From: Candidatus Gorgonimonas leptogorgiae | GTDB taxonomy: Bacteria > Pseudomonadota > Gammaproteobacteria > Pseudomonadales > Endozoicomonadaceae | Length of the DNA stretch: 11,162 bases | Direction of reading: 5' to 3' | Assembly (NCBI GenBank): GCA_929200515.1 | Contig: CAKNAD010000076.1 | Coordinates: forward strand, 1 to 11,162 | In this document: piece after piece, positions 1 through 6,899 of the stretch | How positions within the stretch are numbered: the first letter of the stretch is position 1 | Layout: every line of letters starts with the position of its first letter | The notes under the pieces: model-generated | What the model was told of the DNA's origin: nothing | Seen by the model: only the letters and a program-made list of their open reading frames with translations | The model's database searches: none | Made by a program: the position numbers and the translations under genes

Positions 1-1551
1 GAATTAAATAAAAAAGAAAAATATGATTTTATTTTAAAATTAAATGAAAAAAATACTTTAATACTAAAGATGTTATCTTATTACCAATATAGTGATAATA
101 TAAAAAGTATAATGTATAATATACTTTGTAAAAATATAGGAAGTGAAAACAGTTATCAAATTATAAAAGATTTTGATATCAAAACAAGGAATAATTTTCT
201 AGCTTCTATCAGTACTAAAGAGCGATCAAAATTATTGGCAAATATGCTTAATAAAAATAATTATAAGCTAGCAAAGTTGTTTATTGAAGATTTCTTATGC
301 TTAGAAATAGTAGATAAAGAAAAAAATAGTATATTGCATCATATAGTAAAAAATAAAGATGAAAAAAGTTTAACGGAAGTTATAGAACGATTAGATGATA
401 TTAGCATGGAAACGTTACAATTTAAACAAAATAATGAAGGAAAAACAGCGTTAATGCTAGCTATAGAACAGGGCAATAATTATAATATAATAGCTAGGTT
501 GTTAGAAAAAAATAATACTGTTAATTTGCAAGATAATTATAGAAATACAGCACTTAATATTTGTGTAATATATAATAAACTAGAATATCTTGATTTGATA
601 TTAGATTATTGCGATAATACTACAGTTAATATAAAAAATAATAAAATCTCTAATTCTTTAATGATAGCGGCATACAATGGTTACTTTGATTGTGTTACAG
701 TCTTATTAAAAAGAATTGACGATAGTAAATATTTATATGATGTAAATAAAAATAATAATAATAGTGTAAGTCTTGCATTAAAATATAAACATGCTACTTG
801 CGGGGTGTTGCTTATAGAAAGGTATAATGCAGAAATATTAATGGAAAAGAATATTGATGGAGAGAATGCTTTAATGTTAGCAGCTAAGAATAATCTTGTG
901 CTACCTTTAAAAAAGATATTAGCGAAGTGTGATCATGATATGATCATAAAAGCAAGTGCTACAGTTACTAACAATAGTTTAATGTTATCAATTATTCAGA
1001 GAAATCATCTTTGCACCAAAGAGTTATTAAAAATATTTACTACTACCGATTTAAATAAGGTTAACGACCAGAAAGAAAATGCTTTAAATTTAGCTATTAA
1101 ATATAATAGTGATTCTCTTGAAGATATTATTAGCTTATCAACTGTAGAACAAATACAAAATATTACCACATATAGATCTAATGCTTTATCATTAGCTTTC
1201 TGTCATGGTTTAGATAGTAAACTAATTTTAATTTTAATTAAAAAAAATGGAAATAGAATAACTAGCGGAGAAAATGGTTATATGCATTCTTTATTTCAAG
1301 CAGTTAACCAAGGGCATGTGCATTGTTTAGCTATTTTATTAGAATATGTAACTGAAAAGAATATAATAAATACAATAGACTCAAATGATGATAACTGCTT
1401 AGCTATTGCAATAAAAAATAACTATTATGACTGTGTTGAGTATATGTTGAGAAATTATCCACAATCAGCTATAAAAATATTATTAAAAAAAGTAAATAAC
1501 TTATTATTTAATACTAGAATGGCAAATATTATAAATACTAATACTAGATAG
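1..1551 (+). CDS. Ankyrin-repeat protein, partial (5' end outside the window)
   Basis: The reading frame is open from base 1 to the TAG at 1549-1551, giving 516 residues. The first ATG at 70 has no ribosome binding site, and 23 in-frame codons precede it, so the true start is probably to the left. About eleven degenerate ankyrin-like repeats of 31-38 residues run through most of the protein. They show the usual helix-turn-helix pattern, as in KTALMLAIEQG, NTALNICVIYN, NSLMIAAYNGY, ENALMLAAKNN, ENALNLAIKYN and NCLAIAIKNNY. No membrane segment, catalytic domain or secretion signal is visible in this part. Ankyrin repeats bind proteins, and large ankyrin proteins in intracellular bacteria are often secreted effectors; that role is inference here. 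Base composition looks poorer in GC than mnmE (12 G/C in the 60 bases 121-180, against 29 in 3361-3420). The family call is firm; the function is unknown. Confidence 0.85.
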   Translation, partial: ELNKKEKYDFILKLNEKNTLILKMLSYYQYSDNIKSIMYNILCKNIGSENSYQIIKDFDIKTRNNFLASISTKERSKLLANMLNKNNYKLAKLFIEDFLCLEIVDKEKNSILHHIVKNKDEKSLTEVIERLDDISMETLQFKQNNEGKTALMLAIEQGNNYNIIARLLEKNNTVNLQDNYRNTALNICVIYNKLEYLDLILDYCDNTTVNIKNNKISNSLMIAAYNGYFDCVTVLLKRIDDSKYLYDVNKNNNNSVSLALKYKHATCGVLLIERYNAEILMEKNIDGENALMLAAKNNLVLPLKKILAKCDHDMIIKASATVTNNSLMLSIIQRNHLCTKELLKIFTTTDLNKVNDQKENALNLAIKYNSDSLEDIISLSTVEQIQNITTYRSNALSLAFCHGLDSKLILILIKKNGNRITSGENGYMHSLFQAVNQGHVHCLAILLEYVTEKNIINTIDSNDDNCLAIAIKNNYYDCVEYMLRNYPQSAIKILLKKVNNLLFNTRMANIINTNTR

Positions 1552-1579
1552 TGTTCAGGTAGTGTTCGCAGGTTCTCCT

Positions 1580-1594
1580 CGTTAATAATTAACG
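1580..1594. repeat. Short inverted repeat between convergent genes
   Basis: CGTTAAT and ATTAACG form a perfect 7-bp palindrome around a single A, or a 6-bp hairpin with a 3-base loop. It lies in the 57-bp gap between the converging ankyrin gene and rluC. It could help end transcription in both directions, but no T-run follows on either strand, so it is not a standard intrinsic terminator. Just to its left, AGTGTTC occurs twice (1550-1556 and 1561-1567). Confidence 0.4.
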
Positions 1595-1608
1595 GGATAA
1601 AGGTAGTG

Positions 1609-2625
1609 CTATTCTGCCAAATTAATTTTAGCTTGCTTTAATACTAATTGTAAATCAGCTGGTAATTTAGCGGCAAAATGTAAGCGTTCACCTTTGATAT
1701 TTTTAAATGATATACTATGAGCATGCAAAAATAACCTAGTACAATTTAATTGTTTAGCTATTGATTGTGACTCTGTAGAATTGTATTTGTCATCTCCTAA
1801 AATCGGGCCGCCACTAGTTAAACAATGAACTCTAATTTGGTGGGTTCTGCCAGTAAGTGGGTAGGCTTCAATTAAGCTGTAATTATCTTGTTGTTGTAAT
1901 ATTCTATATTTAGTTGTTGCTGGTTTACCATTAGGGTTAACTACTACAATACGCTCTCCAGATTTTAAAGTATTTTTTAATAAAGGTTGGTTTACAGTTA
2001 AATTGTTTTTTTGCCACTTACCAGCAACTAAGGCGTAATATTTTTTAATTACTTTACCTGTATCTATAAACTGTGATTGCAAATGTTTTAGTGTGCTGCG
2101 TTTTTTTGCAATTATTAAGCATCCTGAGGTGTTTCTGTCGAGCCTATGTACTAATTCTAAATATTTTTCTTTAGGTCTGCTATTTCTTAAAGCTTCAATA
2201 ACACCAAAAGATAAACCGCTACCGCCGTGTACAGCCATGCCTTCAGGTTTATTAATTACCATTAGAGTTTTATCTTCATAGATGATTGCATTTTCAATTT
2301 TATTTTGAACTTGCTTTGGTGCAACGTAATTAGGTTTTTCTTGTAGCATTAAGGGTGGAATTCTAATTATATCCCCAGCTTGGATATTATATTCTGGTTT
2401 TGCTCGCTTTTTATTTACTCGTACTTCTCCTTTGCGGATTATTTTATAAATTTTACTTTTAGGTAAGTTTTTCAAAGTACGAATTAGGTGGTTATCTAAA
2501 CGTTGGCCCGCGAATGGCTCTAATACAGTTATATGTTGCACTTGTTTGTAGGCAATGCTTTCTTGATTATCGGTTTTAGTTGAGGGTTTACTATTTGTTA
2601 CTTTTGCGTTAAGCCTTGTAGCCAT
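1609..2625 (-). CDS. rluC: 23S rRNA pseudouridine synthase, RluC type
   Basis: A 338-residue RluA-family pseudouridine synthase. RluC of E. coli (about 319 residues) converts U955, U2504 and U2580 of 23S rRNA to pseudouridine. After a basic, low-complexity N-terminus of about 30 residues comes an S4 RNA-binding domain (about 41-90, GQRLDNHLIRTL to AGDIIRIPP). The catalytic domain carries HRLDRNTSG at 160-168 with the nucleophile Asp163. NKPEGMAVHGG at 125-135 and LTGRTHQIRVH are further family signatures. The S4 domain and the PLML linker fit RluC better than RluA; RluD is the alternative. The ATG has AGGA six bases upstream. It lies 54 bp downstream of mnmE on the same strand, with no promoter or terminator evident between them, so the two are probably cotranscribed. 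Exact target uridines are inferred from the family. Confidence 0.88.
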   Translation of the reverse strand: MATRLNAKVTNSKPSTKTDNQESIAYKQVQHITVLEPFAGQRLDNHLIRTLKNLPKSKIYKIIRKGEVRVNKKRAKPEYNIQAGDIIRIPPLMLQEKPNYVAPKQVQNKIENAIIYEDKTLMVINKPEGMAVHGGSGLSFGVIEALRNSRPKEKYLELVHRLDRNTSGCLIIAKKRSTLKHLQSQFIDTGKVIKKYYALVAGKWQKNNLTVNQPLLKNTLKSGERIVVVNPNGKPATTKYRILQQQDNYSLIEAYPLTGRTHQIRVHCLTSGGPILGDDKYNSTESQSIAKQLNCTRLFLHAHSISFKNIKGERLHFAAKLPADLQLVLKQAKINLAE

Positions 2626-2679
2626 TACTATTCCTATAAAAATGCTTGGTAAATATGAGTAACTGTATTGATGTTAGCG

Positions 2680-4053
2680 TTATTTACCAATACAAAAATC
2701 TGCAAAAATTCTACCTAAAAGTTGGTCGTTGCTAAAAGCACCTGTAATTTCTCCTAAAACCTCTTGCACTTGCCGTAAATCTTCTGCTAGTAACTCAGCA
2801 GCGCCAGATTTAATAAAAAATCTTTTACTGCTAATTAGTAAATCTTTAGCTTTTACTAGGTTAGTGATATGTCTACTTCTAGCAGAAAACCCACCGCCAA
2901 TATCTGCTGCAAATCCAGCATGTTGTTTTAAAGAGTCTATTAAAATATCTAATCCTTGCTGATGCTTAACGGCTAAATCAATAGCAGGGAAGTTATCAAT
3001 TTTATATTTTTTAGGAGTGTCGTGGGTGGTGTCTATTTTATTTCTTAATATAATAACTTTATTTTGGGGAATCTTTTGATTAACCAATTCATGCCAATGC
3101 TGTTGTAGCTGTTCAGAATTTAGCGGTTGATCTACCATAAAAAGTATGATATCTGCGGCAGAGATTAAACTTATAGTTTTATTAATACCAATTTGTTCAA
3201 TTTTATCTTCAGTATTGCGTAATCCAGCGGTATCTATAATTTGTATAGGTAAGCCATCAAGGTTAATATGCTCTTTTATTGTATCTCTAGTAGTACCTTT
3301 GATATTAGTTACAATAGAAGTTTCTACTCCTGATAAAGCATTCATTAAACTAGATTTACCTACATTTGGAGCCCCCATAATTAATAGGCGTAAACCCTCA
3401 CGTTGTACTGCTCCGCGCTTAGCTTGTAGTAATACGTCTTCTAGGCTATCTATTGTTTTTTGTATTTTCTGGATAACAGGATGATCAGCAAGGAAATCAA
3501 TTTCTTCTTCTGGAAAATCTATAGCTGCTTCTATATAAACACGTAAATGAATTAATTCTTCAATTAAGTAATTTATTTTTTTAGAAAATTCACCAGTTAA
3601 TGAAGATATAGCAGCTCTAGCAGCATGTTCAGATGAACTTTCTATTAAATCAGCAATAGCTTCCGCTTGAGTTAAGTCGATTTTATCGTTGAGAAAGGCT
3701 CTTTCTGTAAATTCACCTGGTCTTGATTGCCTAGCTCCATAACTAATAGCTAATTTTAATATTGATTCAACTATTATGCCACCATGGCCTTGAAGCTCGA
3801 CTACATCTTCACCAGTAAAAGAGTGTGGTCCTTTAAAAAAAATAGCTATACCTTCATCTATAAGATTATTGTTTTTATCATAAAAACCACCAAAATGAGC
3901 TATTCTTGCGGTTAATTTCTTTTTTGTGATTTTACAGCCAATTTCAAAAGCTTTACAGCCAGAAATACGCACTACTCCTATACTACCTATACCAGTGGCT
4001 GTAGCTCTAGATGCTATAGTATCTACATTTACTTGATGGTAGTCATCTAACAT
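2680..4053 (-). CDS. mnmE: tRNA modification GTPase MnmE (TrmE)
   Basis: MnmE works with MnmG to put the (carboxymethyl)aminomethyl group on C5 of wobble uridine-34 in several tRNAs, using GTP, a folate one-carbon unit and FAD. From the ATG at 4053 the protein has 457 residues, matching the family (E. coli 454). The N-terminal folate-binding domain begins VDTIASRATATGIGSIGVVR. The helical domain is interrupted by a complete G domain: GAPNVGKS at 227-234, GTTRD at 253-257, DTAG at 274-277 and NKID at 338-341. The C-terminus is CIGK, whose Cys is needed for modification. The frame stays open upstream to a TTG at 4140, but that TTG is part of a likely -35 box, the extra 29 residues have no family counterpart, and the ATG has AGAG nine bases upstream. 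MnmG is not in this window. Probably the first gene of an mnmE-rluC transcript. Confidence 0.97.
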   Translation of the reverse strand: MLDDYHQVNVDTIASRATATGIGSIGVVRISGCKAFEIGCKITKKKLTARIAHFGGFYDKNNNLIDEGIAIFFKGPHSFTGEDVVELQGHGGIIVESILKLAISYGARQSRPGEFTERAFLNDKIDLTQAEAIADLIESSSEHAARAAISSLTGEFSKKINYLIEELIHLRVYIEAAIDFPEEEIDFLADHPVIQKIQKTIDSLEDVLLQAKRGAVQREGLRLLIMGAPNVGKSSLMNALSGVETSIVTNIKGTTRDTIKEHINLDGLPIQIIDTAGLRNTEDKIEQIGINKTISLISAADIILFMVDQPLNSEQLQQHWHELVNQKIPQNKVIILRNKIDTTHDTPKKYKIDNFPAIDLAVKHQQGLDILIDSLKQHAGFAADIGGGFSARSRHITNLVKAKDLLISSKRFFIKSGAAELLAEDLRQVQEVLGEITGAFSNDQLLGRIFADFCIGK

Positions 4054-4111
4054 ATTTAGTTCTCTAAAATTTGATTGGTTTTTGCTAATTGTATTGCGAT
4101 ATAAGCTAAGT

Positions 4112-4140
4112 ATTGTATTTGTTAAATGTAAATTTGCCAA
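4112..4140 (-). promoter_or_regulatory. Probable sigma-70 promoter of mnmE
   Basis: On the minus strand TTGGCA (4140-4135, 5 of 6 matches to TTGACA) and TACAAT (4117-4112, 5 of 6 to TATAAT) are separated by exactly 17 bp. Transcription would begin near 4105, about 50 bases before the mnmE ATG at 4053, which rules out the upstream TTG as the start codon. Confidence 0.6.
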
Positions 4141-4181
4141 CCATGAATTAACAATTTAGCTTCAATATACCTGATATTTGG

Positions 4182-4230
4182 ATGTCTATACACATAGCAT
4201 TTCCATCTGCTACGTGTATATATTAGACAT
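4182..4230. repeat. Long imperfect hairpin upstream of mnmE
   Basis: The left arm ATGTCTA plus TACACATAGCA (4182-4199) pairs with 4208-4230, which reads TGCTACGTGTATA then TATTAGACAT. This gives about 18 bp with one mismatch and a 5-base bulge around an 8-base loop. The right arm (CATCTGCTACGTGTATA, 4205-4221) matches the end motif of the dispersed elements at 5554-5808 and 6883-7087, so this is probably a solo end or remnant of that family. There is no T-run for either strand, so I do not call it a terminator. Confidence 0.6.
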
Positions 4231-4269
4231 TAAGAAAAAATACTATAAAAACATGATAAATAGTGGATG

Positions 4270-4292
4270 TATATAGGTAGTAGATAAAAATG
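4270..4292. repeat. Solo end motif of the dispersed repeat family
   Basis: TATATAGGTAGTAGAT followed by AAAAATG matches the end motif TATACACGTGGTAGAT + GAAAATG of the element at 6884-7087, with a few changes. It faces right, and the motif at 4205-4221 faces left 50 bp away. No conserved core lies to its right, so it is a remnant or a separate short repeat. Confidence 0.4.
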
Positions 4293-4430
4293 TAACAGCT
4301 AATTTTCTATATGATAAAATACCTAAAATTACAACTATCTTGTATAGTAGAATTACTGATAATTTTCAGATATTTGTAAAGCCCGTATTTTAAAGTTTAT
4401 TGCATATGAAATTTTAATGATAATAAATGC

Positions 4431-4464
4431 ATCTTGAAGTAGAACAAATACACTATTTCAAGAT
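4431..4464. repeat. Inverted repeat with 8-bp arms
   Basis: ATCTTGAA (4431-4438) and TTCAAGAT (4457-4464) are perfect inverse copies around 18 bases. GCATCTTGAAGTAGAA here resembles GCATCTTCAAGTAGAA in the right-end hairpin of the element at 6883-7087, so it may be a decayed end of the same family. It lies about 145 bp past the stop of the coiled-coil gene. Confidence 0.4.
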
Positions 4465-4481
4465 ACTAGCTTTTATTTTAC

Positions 4482-4503
4482 AAAAAAAGTTGCAAAAGTT
4501 TGC
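4482..4503 (-). terminator. Weak candidate terminator of the coiled-coil gene
   Basis: Read on the minus strand, GCAAACTTTTGC forms a 4-bp stem with a 4-base loop (5 bp if the loop is tight), then AAC and seven T. It is about 105 bases past the stop of the 4608-5000 gene. The T-run is good but the stem is very short, so this is a tentative call. Confidence 0.3.
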
Positions 4504-4607
4504 TAGCTAGTGTTATAAGTCAAGCTTAGTAGAAGCTCAACAAATTTGAACTACACTCAATCTTTATTCATTAATAATATTTGATTTAATTCTAACTTTG
4601 TTTATGT

Positions 4608-5000
4608 TTATGCATTATTCTCAGCTGCTGCTTCTTTTTTTTTGGTAGAAGATTGTTTTTTGTCATCTTCATTTGATTTAGCTTGAAGGCTTTCAATCTC
4701 TTGTTTGCTGTCATCTAATTGCTTTGACAATTGCTTTTGTTTAGTTTTCAATGACGCATTTTCAGTACTTAAAGATCTGTTTTGCTCTTGCAAACGTTTG
4801 ATTTGCTTCTTCATTCTATCTGGGTTAGAAGCTCTTAAATCTTTAATATCAGATTCAAGTTGTTTAAGCTTAGATTTGAGTTGATTTGTCTCTCTATTGT
4901 GCTGTTTAGTAATTTCTACAAGAGCTGATAATCTACGTTGCTCAATAAGATCCTTTTCTTTTTCTGAATTAAAGCTTTCGCCCCTGCTCAGGGTACTCAT
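4608..5000 (-). CDS. Small charged coiled-coil protein of unknown function
   Basis: I do not recognise the family. The product has 130 residues, is soluble and very rich in Lys, Glu, Gln, Ser and Asp. It looks almost wholly alpha-helical, with heptad-like spacing of Leu and Ile from about residue 17 to 110 (LKSKLKQLESDIKDLR, QIKRLQEQNRSLSTENASLK, QLSKQLDDSKQEIESL). A possible hinge ASNPDRMKK lies near 57-65, and the tail is low-complexity (KKKEAAAENNA). There is no signal peptide or membrane segment. The gene looks real: GGAGG at 5012-5016 lies 11 bases before the ATG, and a well-spaced promoter stands just upstream. It is alone, flanked by long non-coding stretches. A structural, chaperone-like or secreted role are all possible, and the sequence does not choose between them. 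Confidence 0.75.
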   Translation of the reverse strand: MSTLSRGESFNSEKEKDLIEQRRLSALVEITKQHNRETNQLKSKLKQLESDIKDLRASNPDRMKKQIKRLQEQNRSLSTENASLKTKQKQLSKQLDDSKQEIESLQAKSNEDDKKQSSTKKKEAAAENNA

Positions 5001-5034
5001 ATATATAATAACCTCCAGAATGTTACATGATAAA

Positions 5035-5063
5035 ATTTTATTTTATTTTAGTTTAGCTATCAA
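5035..5063 (-). promoter_or_regulatory. Probable sigma-70 promoter of the coiled-coil gene
   Basis: On the minus strand TTGATA (5063-5058, 5 of 6) and TAAAAT (5040-5035, 5 of 6) are 17 bp apart. The transcript would start near 5028, giving a leader of about 28 bases that contains the GGAGG ribosome binding site of the 4608-5000 gene. Confidence 0.55.
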
Positions 5064-5194
5064 TTATATCTCAGATATTAAACTTAAATATCTCTAATGA
5101 AATTAGCTGTTTTAAACTATTCGCCTTCTAATCAAAGATCCTATACTGTATATTAACAGAAAAACACTATAAAAAAAGATTTGTTTATAGTTAG

Positions 5195-5277
5195 GAGCAT
5201 TTAATTAAATTACCAATATGCTGTAATCAAAATTTAAAAATTCTATGATTAAACCTAGTACTAATCATTAAATGCTC
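5195..5277. repeat. Inverted repeat with perfect 11-bp arms
   Basis: GAGCATTTAAT (5195-5205) and ATTAAATGCTC (5267-5277) are perfect inverse copies around 61 bases. Further out, TATACTGTATATTAACAG (about 5141-5158) and CTGTGTTAATAGTATAT (about 5283-5299) also match as an imperfect inverted pair. The whole 5141-5299 unit could therefore be a second small palindromic element, unlike the family at 5554-5808. No gene lies inside it. Confidence 0.5.
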
Positions 5278-5363
5278 TTTTACTGTGTTAATAGTATATG
5301 ATTCGAAGGTTACATTTTTTGACTTTGGAAAAAAAGATTTAAATCAAAGAAAAATCTTGCAAG

Positions 5364-5420
5364 AATGCAAGTTGCATTACAAGGTGTTTTTACTATGAAG
5401 TTAATCTTTTTATTACTCCC
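5364..5420. repeat. Palindrome and partial third copy of the element core
   Basis: AATGCAA-G-TTGCATT (5364-5378) is a perfect 7+1+7 palindrome. The following bases, AAGGTGTTTTTACTATGAAG and onward to about 5420, align with the core starts of the elements at 5641 and 6941 (AAGGTGTTTCAATGAGAAAG and AAAGTGTTTTAACGATGAAG). Similarity then fades, so this is a fragment or an old copy. Confidence 0.4.
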
Positions 5421-5553
5421 GCACCTCTGCGTTTTTGTTGCCTTTAAACTTTATACTACTTTTTAATTTATAAATAATCAAAGTAGATGCCTTGTTTACT
5501 ATGCTAAAAATTACTTGTTAATACTAAGAAGACTTGTCTTCAAGTAAAAGGTG

Positions 5554-5808
5554 TATACAAATGTAGTAGATATAACTCCTAGATTTCAAGGATAAGTAGG
5601 TATAACTATCGTTTGGGATACTTGTTAGCATTTCATTTTAAGGTGTTTCAATGAGAAAGTATACCTTTTTAATAGCTTAAAGGGCAAGATTTATAAGATT
5701 TATCTTGTATTAGCATTTTTTGATTTAGTCGATACTATAAAATACTGCTAACGCTCGCAACTTATAACCGTTTGCTCAAAGCTAAAATTTTTATCTACCA
5801 CTTGTATA
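5554..5808. repeat. MITE-like dispersed element, copy A
   Basis: A 255-bp non-coding unit with inverted ends: TATACAAATGTAGTAGATA at 5554-5572, and TATCTACCACTTGTATA at 5792-5808, whose complement is TATACAAGTGGTAGATA. A core at about 5640-5740 aligns over roughly 100 bp, about three-quarters identical by eye, with the core of copy B (6940-7042). Shared blocks include TTTTAATAGC, GGGCAAG/GAGCAAG and TTGATTTAGTCGA. Left of it, GAAGACTTGTCTTC (5528-5541) is a palindrome running into TCTTCAAGTA and AAGGTGTATA, which match the right-end hairpin of copy B. No transposase is encoded; target duplications are not clear. Confidence 0.6.
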
Positions 5809-6278
5809 TAACGTAGTATATTTTACGCTTGTCTCCCAAAAAATATGATATACCATAAAAGTAGACGTTTATACGTTTTTATTGGAATTTAGCATATTAA
5901 AATAATTGCTAATAAAGATAATTGTGTGTAATTCATGTATAAACCTTTACAAACTATTCCTTTAAGAAGTAATAAATGCCACTAAAATAGTCTTATGGAC
6001 TTACAATAATAACCATTAAAAGATGTCATGGTAAAATATGTTATAATAAAATCATACTTGTATTCACCAATATTTATATTTTTGTTGATTTGCAAAAGTT
6101 AATATAGTATTAGTAACATGCGATATGCCATTATAAGGAAGCCTAAATATCACTTTTTTAGAAATTATACAGTAAAGATAAAAAAAAGCAATATAAATAT
6201 GCATCTTGTGATTCAATATATCTTTTTTAATGTTAATTTTTAGATAATTAGTTTGTTTTATAGATTGTAAATTAAACA
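5809..6278. other. Non-coding stretch with one hairpin
   Basis: I find no convincing gene, RNA gene or promoter here. TTAGCA (5889-5894) and TGCTAA (5907-5912), with inner ATTA/TAAT, form a 10-bp hairpin with a one-base bulge and an AAA loop. A 71-codon minus-strand frame (6064-6279) overlaps the EIIA-like stop codon but looks accidental. The stretch lies downstream of the EIIA-like gene and may be decayed sequence. Confidence 0.4.
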
Positions 6279-6782
6279 TTAAACAAAATAAATTGTCATA
6301 ATATTACTAATACCAGCTTCTACAAAACCCGAATACTTTTGTATCCTTAAAACGCGTTGCGAGTTTGATAATACTACTGGAGATATAGTTGTTATTAAAT
6401 TATCTCGTAATACTGGTAAATTTAATTCTAGAATTAACTCTCCGGTTTCTACCTTTTGATTTTCATGTATAAAGCATTTAAAAGCATCTTCATTAGAACT
6501 GTCTACGCCCGCTCCAACTTGTATAACAATTTCTAAACCTTCTTCTGTTTCTATATTAAAAGAATAAGAATTTTTTTTAAAGATATTGCATATCCTGCCA
6601 GAGCAAGGGGCAACTATATTGTTACCAGTGGGAATTATAGCAATTCCTTCTCCTACAATGCTATTAGCTATTTTATTAGATACTTGCTCTAAATGAAATA
6701 GATGCCCTTGCATGGGAGATTTAATATCTAAGCTCATTTCCTTATTAAGTAGAGTGTTTTTTATAGAGTTAACTATTTTCAT
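6279..6782 (-). CDS. EIIA(Glc)-like protein lacking both usual active-site histidines
   Basis: The 167 residues align end to end with the PTS sugar-specific EIIA component of the Crr family (E. coli 169), a cytosolic phosphocarrier. Landmarks are IKSPMQGHLFHLEQV, IVGEGIAIIPTGN, IVAPCSGRICNIF, LNLPVLRDN and ISPVVLSN. The phospho-acceptor His90 of E. coli Crr (LFVHFGID) is Gln88 here (IVIQVGAG; codon CAA, 6521-6519). The partner His75 (NHAFSIES) falls at Ser72/Tyr73 (NSYSFNIET). The protein therefore should not carry phosphate as EIIA does, though the fold looks intact and the frame is open. The chosen ATG has AGAAGG eight bases before it and gives the family length; an ATG 21 bases upstream (6803) has no comparable site. 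No EI, HPr or EIIBC gene is nearby. It may be a regulatory derivative or a gene decaying after PTS loss. Confidence 0.85.
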   Translation of the reverse strand: MKIVNSIKNTLLNKEMSLDIKSPMQGHLFHLEQVSNKIANSIVGEGIAIIPTGNNIVAPCSGRICNIFKKNSYSFNIETEEGLEIVIQVGAGVDSSNEDAFKCFIHENQKVETGELILELNLPVLRDNLITTISPVVLSNSQRVLRIQKYSGFVEAGISNIMTIYFV

Positions 6783-6866
6783 ACTGTATACCTTCTTATG
6801 CATAGTATATGCTTTCTTTACTTAAAGTGGCATTTTTAGCAAGTGTTTTCAGTTATCAAACGAAGT

Positions 6867-6899
6867 ATCTGCCATATGTATAATATACACGTGGTAGAT
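6867..6899. repeat. Imperfect palindrome at the left end of copy B
   Basis: ATCTGCCATATGTATA (6867-6882) and TATACACGTGGTAGAT (6884-6899) are inverse copies at 13 of 16 positions around one A. The right arm is the left end of the element described at 6883-7087, so this looks like two element ends abutting head to head. It lies about 85-115 bp upstream of the EIIA-like start codon. Confidence 0.5.

Noticed and set aside
2093..3484. Short plus-strand frames opposite rluC and mnmE (2093-2281, 2729-2962, 3146-3484)
   Set aside because: They are antisense shadows of two firmly identified genes and have no domains of their own.
4897..5097. Plus-strand frame of 66 codons overlapping the coiled-coil gene start and promoter
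   Set aside because: Shadow of the opposite strand; the minus-strand gene has GGAGG and a well-spaced promoter, this one has neither.
6064..6279. A 71-codon minus-strand frame whose ATG overlaps the EIIA-like stop codon (TAATG)
   Set aside because: No ribosome binding site, AT-driven composition, no recognisable domain, and a sequence (many Ile, Tyr, Lys, Asn) typical of chance frames in such DNA. Translational coupling is possible but unsupported.
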